Shown here piece after piece: positions 57,331 to 64,000 of a stretch of 64,000 bases of DNA. A program made the translations under genes and the position numbers. Each line of letters opens with the position of its first letter. The first letter of the stretch is position 1. A model generated the notes under the pieces. It saw only the letters and a program-made list of their open reading frames with translations. It was not told the origin of the DNA and did not search any database. Source of the DNA: Endocalyx cinctus (Eukaryota; Ascomycota; Sordariomycetes; Amphisphaeriales; Apiosporaceae); contig BCKC01000005.1 in assembly GCA_001600455.1 (NCBI GenBank), forward strand, positions 248,001-312,000, written 5' to 3'.

Positions 57331-58821
57331 TCAACGAATTTTTCCACCGCGCAGTCCCCATACTTTTCTCGACCGATATTTTTCAGGAGGGACCTTACGT
57401 CTATACTCGGGCGCCAGCCTCTCACATCCCACAGTACTTTTTTTTTCTCTTGTCGTTATCTTCGAAAAAGCCTGATCATAATATAATGTATTAATATCCC
57501 TAGTTAAAGTGGTACCAGCAGTAAAATACCAAACGCCCCAATTTGTTTGATAGTCGTAGTCATCATATATTCCGGGAACCTGCGTGCAAAACTCTGCCAA
57601 TATCAATTTCGGCATTTTCGAGCATGCCCGGGCGAACGCCTCTATCAACTGTATTAGTGGTTGGTCCGGCAATACGTCACTGCCGTCGTCGCATTGAGGC
57701 TCAAATGATTCTTTCCGTAAAGCCAGCACCGAACCACTTTTAACCCCCTTTTCCTCGCCAACATCATCGTATCCATGAGCCTGAATTGTCGTCGGATCTC
57801 CGTCAAATTTGGTATTTTTCAGATACGCCAGGTCTAATTGTCGAAAATAACAACCGCCAGACGATCGCCTCGGGGAAAACCGAACAGAAATTTCCTCCAG
57901 GTTCTGCCAGTAAGACTCGCGTAGAGCTTGACCCGGGTCGATCACCGCCCTCAACTAACTATTATTATTAATATTAATAAGACTCGGTCCGTGGATGGCC
58001 GGAATCCAATAGGCCGTGTTAGCCATGTTCAATTCGAGAAGTTCTAATATTTAGATTTCGAGAGATCATTTGAAATGGCTCTAACCAAGTCTTATTTATT
58101 TTCCTAGTAGGATGTAAGAAACGAGTTTTCTCGATCGGGGAGTGACCACACCCCAGTGCGAAGGTTGGGCAGCTTAGCGGCCATTTCGATAGGGGCGCGA
58201 TACCCGATTCTTCGCGTCGTTTGGGACATGGTCAAAGACCTGACTACTTCCACAACCGGCAATTCCGAAGGCCGCAATAAGTGGAGGTACGAGAATTGGT
58301 AACGTCAACGAAAAATATCCAAAATGCGATCTCGCCCATCTCGGCGAAAGCCGTGGATGGTAGGAACAACAGACTTTTTACGTTCAGGGGGGAAATGAAT
58401 ACCGTAGAAAATTATTGTCCGAGGTAGAGTATACGTCCCTTATGACGAGATTGATACAACCGTCATCACAGGCCCAAGGTTTTAGCACGTAGAAGAGATT
58501 GTGTATGGCGGCGTCGAACACTTTGTTATTATCTCGACGGTCTTCCTCCCGCTCAAAATGAGCGCGGGACTCCTCGCTATACTTAGGTAAGAAAATATAG
58601 CACTGCAGTTTATTTATATACCGACGACGACGAGGACTGCGTTGAAAGATGTCTCAGAAAAGGTGTAACTCGGTGCTCTTCAGGTAAATTTCTCGGAACG
58701 TATGTCGTTCAATAACGGACTGTCAACGACTCGACACGGCCGCTAGGGTATTACGGTTGATATTTGGCTCGTGAAGCCATTTTAGAATCTCCTCGTAGAT
58801 TTCTACAGGTAACCTGTCCAT
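57331..58821 (-). pseudogene. F-box protein pseudogene with nonsense codons and frameshift
   Basis: The minus-strand frame from ATG at 58821 reads MDRLPVEIYEEILKWL and NTLAAVSSR, a clear F-box, then TGA at 58725-58723 where a Trp is expected. It continues SVIERHTFREIYLKSTELHL to a second TGA and goes on in the same frame (HFEREEDRRDNNKVFDAAIH). After a frame change near 58385 the text resumes with YLHLLRPSELPVVEVVRSL and YRAPIEMAAKLPNLRTGVW. The last 207 codons (57954-57331) are open: LRESYWQNLEEISVRFSP, ARACSKMPKLILAEFC, TNWGVWYFTAG. Read together this is one F-box protein of ~480 residues with at least three lesions. Whether the stop codons arose by repeat-induced point mutation cannot be decided; their contexts are not the preferred CpA. 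Confidence 0.8.
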
Positions 58822-59932
58822 TTTGTATTTTATAGTGGCATAGGACTTTTTTTTTTTTTGTTCTCTCGAAAAGCGAAATCCAGTTGTAAGTCACCAAGGG
58901 AAAATAAGCTCTACGAAGCAGGCACAATGCCTATTTAAATAGGAACAAAGAACAAAGGGATGCCTTTTATTTTGTTATTCATTACTACTTACGCCTTTGT
59001 TGGCCATATTTCCATTGTGTTTGTTAGTCACGTAAATTTGTTATGATTGGTTCTTCTAAGACCCCTTACTAATCATCACACCGAAGTCAGGGAGAGGTTG
59101 GATGTTGTTAAGCGCCGAGGTGATTCTCATAACATAGGCTGATTAAATGGGAAAAGGTTTATTCTATGCACCGCCAAAGGCGAACCTTACGGTATCCAAA
59201 CCGCCGGGTTCAATGTCGTAGGCCGGACAAAGAATTTTACCCGGCGGATTCCGACGGCGCGAGTCATGACCCTTCTCACCTCCACCATTTTTCGGTCGAC
59301 GGGATATTCTAACGGTGTCTAAAGTATATGTATATACATAATACTAGAGTAGATGGTTAACTACTCATCTGAACGAAGGGAACGTGAATTACCTCGTCGT
59401 AAATTTACATTGTAAGCCATATCTTCTTATAGTCTATCATTGAAAGTGACAAGGTTACCGATCAAATTACCCCAAAACCACAAATGGAAAAGGGGGAAAA
59501 TGAAGAACTACCGACCCGGATCGGTAAATCGGAGCAGTGGAGGTATATCCTTCTCATGATAGCGGGGATAGTATATTCAACCAGTCAAGATCTGGCGTGT
59601 GGGGTACAAGAAGTTCGAACGGGGCCGAACAACGGCATTACGCCATCGACGCCATCTTTAAACCTTATGAGATAGATAACTAAAATCCCAAAGCTTTGGA
59701 AATGTCTGTGGAAATGTACATGCCGTCAGCACCAAACCCAACGTCGTATGACGAGATCGACGCCCTTTTTTTGGCAATAAAAAATAATATTAAGAACTGA
59801 ATCATCAGTAGTTGTCCTTTTTAGTCGCTAACAAGTGTCTTGCCTTTTTTCTTAAGATTTTCTTCTATTTTCTCAAATCAAATATAACAAGGGGGTTTCA
59901 TCATATTCGTAAAAAAAAAAATTCAACCCACC
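58822..59932. other. Region with unassigned coding-like remnants
   Basis: About 1.1 kb. At 59152-59304 a plus-strand frame of ~50 codons, free of stops, reads MHRQRRTLRYPNRRVQCRR. At 59630-59809 another reads MYMPSAPNPTSYDEIDALFL before a stop, with one in-frame stop earlier. They look like pieces of degraded genes, but I cannot name a family. The rest is AT-rich, with the 2OG oxygenase promoter at the right end. Confidence 0.35.
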
Positions 59933-61257
59933 ATGTCTTTCACATCCGTTCCCGTCCTCGACTTGGCACTATCGCGGGATCCGGCGACCAAGCCGGGCTT
60001 CCTAGCCGATCTACGCCACACGCTCATGGAAGTCGGCTTTCTGTACCTCAAGAACGTCGGCATCCCGGATGAGCTGTGGCAGCAGGTCATATCCGAAGGC
60101 AAAGCCTTTTTCGACATCCCGAGGGAAGAAAAGTACGTATTTCAATCTCGGATATATATATATATAGATCAAAACTGTAGTTAATCGGATCAACATATAA
60201 TTAACCCAATAAAAACTTCAAAAGACTCAAGATCGAGATGAAGAACGCCCCTTCCTTCCTCGGCTACTCCCAGCTATCGGCCGAGATCACGGCCGGCCAG
60301 ATCGACCACCGGGAGCAGATCGACCTATCTACGGAACACCCCCCGCCGGGACCCGACGCGCCCCTCTACGAGAACCTACTAGCGCCGAACCAATGGCCCT
60401 CGGCCTCGGTCCTGCCCAACTTCCGGCGCGTCTTCACCGACTACATGCGGCGGATGGGCGCCGTTTCTCTAGACTTCACCTCGCTCATCGCCGAGGCCAT
60501 CGAGCTTCCCGCCGACGCCTTCGACCGCTACTTCGACCGCCCCGATCAGCAGCACAAGCTCAAGATCGTCAAGTATCCGGACGTCGCCGAGCTCGGGCTC
60601 GAGGGCGACGGGATTCAGGGCCAGGGCGTCGGCCCCCACAAGGATAGCATGCTGACGAGCTACCTCCTGCAGGCGAGCGGGCACCGGGGTCTGCAAGTAC
60701 AAAACCTGCGCGGCGAGTGGATCGACTGTCCGCCCCTAGACGGGACCCTCGTCGTCGCCATCGGCCAAGGGCTAGAGGCGCTAACGAGGGGCGTGTGCCG
60801 CTCGACGACGCACCGGGTCCTATCGCCGGCGGCCGGGACCGGCGCGCGCTTCTCCATCCCGTTCTTTCAGGGGGTCAGGGGCAGCTCGACGTTCGAGGAG
60901 CTCGAGACGGTCGGCGTCGGCGAGGTGCCCGAGGGGGTCCAGGAGCAGAGGAGGAAAGTGCTAGAGGCGTGCGGCGGCGGCAGGATCGACGACGTCGAGT
61001 TCACGTTTCGGAAGGGCGGGGTCGCCGAGACGTTGGGGGAGGCGACGTTTCGGAATAGGGTCAAGAGCCACCCGGACGTGGGGCAGAAGTGGTATCCGGA
61101 AATCCTGAAGGACGTCTTGGAGGAGCAGGCTAGGGAGGCGCGGGAGAGGGAAATGGCGCGAAAGGGAATAACGCCCGGCTCGACGGGCGAGGTCGAGCCG
61201 GCGAGTAATAATAGTGAAGCTGTAGATGTCAGTAGGCAGGCGGTCAAGGCACATTGA
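59933..61257 (+). CDS. 2-oxoglutarate/Fe(II)-dependent dioxygenase (isopenicillin N synthase-like)
   Basis: Exons 59933-60132 and 60225-61257, with a 92 bp GTACGT...AG intron, give 410 residues. The N-terminal DIOX_N half reads VPVLDLALSRDPATKPGFLA and LMEVGFLYLKNVGIPDELWQ. The core has the iron triad: His205 and Asp207 in VGPHKDSMLTSYLL, and His253 in CRSTTHRVLSPAAG. Arg265 and Ser267 in ARFSIPFF bind 2-oxoglutarate. All active-site residues are present. The family hydroxylates or desaturates small molecules, often in fungal secondary metabolism; here there is no cluster around it, so a primary-metabolism or detoxification role is equally possible. The second exon is much more G+C-rich than its surroundings. 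It converges with the zinc-binding protein gene, stops 254 bp apart. Confidence 0.93.
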
Positions 61258-61510
61258 TTTCTTTTTGATTTGAATTGGTTTTTAAGTGTATCAGACACAT
61301 GAAGAAGAAAAAAGAAAAACCAAATGTATTGTTTCCATCCATGATGCTCATGAATTCGTCAAATCGTACTCTCTACCCTCAAACCTCCCACCCAGCAATG
61401 CCAAATGTAAAATGTATCTTGCGCCATGTCGCTACTATGCATTCCAACCGTTTAATCTCTCCTTTTTATGCCGGGAAACCATTTCCGCGGATTGAAGGGG
61501 GCGGGGTTAC

Positions 61511-61996
61511 TTATTTCGCGGTAGCCTCGTAGCTGGGGAAGCACTCGGCGATCGTCTTGCTGTGCTTGTTCACGGCATGCTCGGTAAGCCTGTGGTAAAC
61601 GTCTAAGGTTAGCGGGGAAATTTCTTCTTTGGTTTTTAGAAGGGTAAAATATGGGAGCGTGGAACGTACTGAGGCGCGCGAGTAGTCTTCAGGAAAGTCG
61701 ACTTGCAGATGTTGCACTGGATATCCATAGCCTTGATGTTCTATTTTTAGACGAATTGATTGATTAGTATGGTCCCTATCTGACAGAGGAAAAAAAGCGA
61801 CAAGAAACTCACCGTCTTGAGTTGCGATTTGGCGGCACCTTTGGCATCCTTCGCGTTGCGCTCACGCTTTTGCGCAGCCTTGGCTCCCTAGAGTGCGAAA
61901 AAAGAATGTCAGCTCACATTCTCAGACCAGATAATGCGTGAATACAGCCTATTAAAAGGCCAACAAAATAAAATATAAAGAACATACGTTTCCCAT
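61511..61996 (-). CDS. Small zinc-binding protein, At2g23090/SERF-like
   Basis: Four exons, 61996-61988, 61887-61813, 61740-61670 and 61589-61511, join in frame to 77 residues. The first coding exon is only 9 nt (Met-Gly-Asn). The 4F5/SERF-like basic head is GAKAAQKRERNAKDAKGAAK followed by SQLKT. Then comes IKAMDIQCNICKSTFLKTT, with the C-x2-C, and LTEHAVNKHSKTIAECFP with the His ligands. This order is exactly that of the eukaryotic At2g23090-type zinc-binding family, about 78 residues long, whose function is not well defined. The gene is densely intron-interrupted, all with GT-AG introns of about 70-100 bp. It diverges from the HhH gene. Confidence 0.88.
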
Positions 61997-62508
61997 TTTG
62001 ACGGTGGGTTGAAAAGTTAACGAGAAGGGGAGGAGAAAAGAGGAATATAGAGGAAATTAATTGGCGACAGAGGGGCTTTGTTTTTGTTTTCTGGCTTTAC
62101 GGAGGAAAAAAAAAAAAAAAAAAAAAAAAAAAGAGTTAAGAGGAAATTGTTCTGGCAGGGTCCTTAAGTAACTTTTATGGGGGGTGGGACACGCAGGGGC
62201 GGTCAACTTAGGCGATAGGCGATCCGTTTCTAGAACTACTCGTCGCGCTTATTGCGGACTCATTCACCAACGATTATCCACCTCCTTCATATGATATATA
62301 CAAGTATAATTTGTATCATATATATCTAATAATTTATTCTTCTTAATTAATTGATATCAATTCTTTACATTTTACTATATCTTTTCTTTTGAAAATCTAT
62401 GAATAGAATTGACATGTGATTACTGCCTACACTACGAGTCTTCGTTGTATACATAATATATACGTTACTGATATCCCTTTATTTAAATTACCAATTCATT
62501 CATTCATA
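61997..62508. promoter_or_regulatory. Divergent promoter of the zinc-binding and HhH genes
   Basis: 512 bp between divergent starts. It includes a run of about 29 A at 62104-62133 and an AT-rich palindromic stretch (ATATGATATATACAAGTATA-type) near 62290-62330. It must drive both genes; no specific factor site is recognised. Confidence 0.4.
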
Positions 62509-63549
62509 ATGGATGATTCTCTTCTTCCAAATAATATATCAATTGATCAGTTCAATCAATTATTGAAGCGATATACACCTCTTATTGAATCTATTTCGTC
62601 TGCCAAAGGAGGTGAGTGATCAGATATTTCCAGGAGCAAGTCTTATCGATATCAGTCTTGGAATGTGTACCCCCTAAAAAACCTATTGAGTGTTAATTCT
62701 TTTTTCCCCTTTCCCAGCTTCCAAACCTGGCCAGAAGAGTCTCTTGGAATTGGATAAATTTAGATATGAGGAGGCCACTCAAAATTTTGGGGCTTCGGAA
62801 GAATCCGAGAGGCATATAATGACCCACAGCCACGTGAAAACCCTCGTTGAATGGAAACTGCAAGTTCTCGCGCCCACCTAGCCTCTTGGATAATTAAAGT
62901 ATAAGTATCTGACATTATAGGACTTATACTTAGACGCCACGGCAAGTTTCGGCCCACGCTGATGAAGCTCGTCTCGTCGAACGACGCAGACGACGTTCAG
63001 GAGGTGATCCAAAACGCGATCACCTCGTACCGAGCTAGCGCGGACGCGTCCAAAGCCGCCGACGCCATCTCCAAGCTCAAGGGTATCGGTCCCGCCACGG
63101 CTTCCCTCCTCCTCTCGGTCCACGACCCGGACGAGGTCATCTTCTTCTCCGACGAGGCCTTCTACTGGCTCTGCCGCGGAGGGAAAACGTCGCCGATCAA
63201 GTACAGCGCCAAGGAGTACGGAGAGCTCGGCCGGGCGGCCCGGGCGCTAGCGCAGCGGCTAAGCGTTGGGGCTACGGATGTGGAGAAGGTCGCCTACGTG
63301 CTGATGAAAGAAGGCGGTTCGGCGTCTTCTTCGGTTTCTGTGGATGTCGTGAAGGCTAGTGACGACAAACCAGCGACATCAAAGTCCACAGAACGTCCAT
63401 TACCAGACGTAGATTCACAGAAATCATCATCAAAGTCATCGTCAGCAAAGAGGAAGAAGGAGAATGCAAAATCCATCACGGCCAAAGATAATAATGATGA
63501 GGAGGCAACTCCTCCACTACGGCGGTCTAAGCGAGGGAAGCCCTCCTGA
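62509..63549 (+). CDS. Helix-hairpin-helix (DNA-glycosylase-like) fungal protein with a GC-AG intron
   Basis: Exons 62509-62611, 62718-62859 and 62934-63549 give 286 residues. The head reads MDDSLLPNNISIDQFNQLLK; exon 2 adds SLLELDKFRYEEATQNFG and HSHVKTLVEWKL. Exon 3 opens RHGKFRPTLMKLVSSND and has the HhH signature AISKLKGIGPATASLLLSVH, then DPDEVIFFSDEAFYWLCRGG. The C-terminal ~80 residues are a basic, Ser/Lys-rich disordered tail (KSSSAKRKKENAKS, RRSKRGKPS). The second intron begins GCAAGT instead of GT: only this choice joins VEWKL to RHGKFRP in frame, whereas a GT donor nearby would hit a stop. The HhH suggests DNA contact; glycosylase catalytic residues are not evident. Widely conserved in fungi, function unknown. 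Confidence 0.85.
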
Positions 63550-63559
63550 GTTATAACCC

Positions 63560-64000
63560 GTGGATGCACTTTAATTCTATCGGTACCTGGTACTGAAACA
63601 AGTTGGAGAGCAGTAAATCCAATATTGTTAATCGCATTCACGTTCACCCCTTTACTAAACAAAAGACGCACAACTCCGGTGTGGCAAAAAGGGGCTGCGA
63701 TTACTATTAATAATTATTGTAAAACCAGAATTTTCCAAGATGTTAGGATCAGCCCCCTAATTCAGTAGTAGCTGCATTATCTATGCTTGTCCATTTTCTA
63801 TCGGCCCGTGTAGCTGTGTCGAGCCGCGATGTCATTTTTCTTTTTCTTTTTTTTTTTTGGTTTTGGTCAGCGTCGTTGACAAGAAGTAGTTAGCGATACG
63901 AACCTCTCTTGGCCAAGCGAGCACGCATAATAAAGAGCCGAGTTGCACCAGCTGTATATTCGAAGCATGATTAATCATGTCGGCAACCCTTCTCGCAGTG
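63560..64000 (-). pseudogene. Ankyrin-repeat protein relic, running off the right edge
   Basis: The minus strand shows broken ankyrin repeats: near 63890-63960 NSALYYACSLGQERFV, near 63690-63760 GADPNILENSGFT after an in-frame stop, and at 63605-63700 CHTGVVRLLFSKGVNVNAIN followed by NIGFTALQLVS. The blocks have the expected 33-residue spacing logic, but lie in different frames with stops between them. Ankyrin repeats in fungi mediate protein contacts. The upstream part, beyond 64000, may contain more. Decayed copy or gene end; confidence is moderate. Confidence 0.5.

Noticed and set aside
57331..58821. Repeat-induced point mutation as the cause of the F-box nonsense codons
   Set aside because: The two TGA codons fit transitions, but not in the CpA context preferred by RIP, and no second copy is in the window to compare.

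Overview
This window is nuclear DNA of a filamentous ascomycete (Pezizomycotina). The evidence is short spliceosomal introns of about 50-120 bp with GTAAGT/GTGAGT-like donors, AT-rich and often long intergenic spaces, and typical fungal families (HET, F-box, 2EXR-like, UbiA-type cyclase, small secreted Cys-rich protein). Conserved housekeeping genes (TIM50, RRP41, a protein disulfide isomerase, VTA1) are intact. Genus cannot be read from the sequence; a Sordariomycete-like lineage is only a guess. There is one assembly gap of 248 N. I saw no tRNA, rRNA, CRISPR array or viral sequence.

Layout. 1-7.2 kb is accessory: a secreted FAD-dependent oxidoreductase cut by the left edge, then a decayed and rearranged secondary-metabolite locus. 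That locus holds a UbiA-type membrane terpene cyclase without a visible 5' end, remnants of a FAD monooxygenase, of a polyketide synthase dehydratase region and of an FSH1-type hydrolase, and an intact short-chain dehydrogenase. 7.2-11 kb is mostly empty apart from a 64-residue secreted cysteine-rich protein. 11-25.8 kb is the conserved core: TIM50, a 2EXR/F-box-like protein, exosome subunit RRP41, a PDI, VTA1, a zinc alcohol dehydrogenase and an uncharacterised CxxC protein. 26-30 kb is a gene desert holding degenerate, tandemly repeated HNH-endonuclease genes. 30-43.5 kb has a large AT-hook/BRCT nuclear protein, an F-box-like protein, a polytopic membrane protein and an alpha/beta hydrolase. 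44-59 kb is accessory and repeat-rich: a truncated proline iminopeptidase, a HET protein, a CorA-like membrane protein, a possible zinc-knuckle microprotein and an F-box pseudogene. 60-64 kb returns to conserved genes: a 2OG-Fe(II) oxygenase, a small zinc-binding protein, a helix-hairpin-helix protein using a GC-AG intron, and an ankyrin-repeat relic at the right edge.

Two themes stand out. First, the window contains gene death: at least seven broken genes or clusters of gene fragments, concentrated at 2-6 kb, 27-29 kb, 44-45 kb, 57-59 kb and the right edge. Second, a family of short, non-coding, MITE-like elements with ends resembling GGGTTTACA and internal CCCATGGG palindromes occurs at least six times, always in the gene-poor accessory parts. 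Cellular roles implied by the intact genes: mitochondrial import (TIM50), RNA decay (RRP41), ER folding (PDI), endosomal ESCRT-III recycling (VTA1) and genome maintenance (BRCT and HhH proteins).
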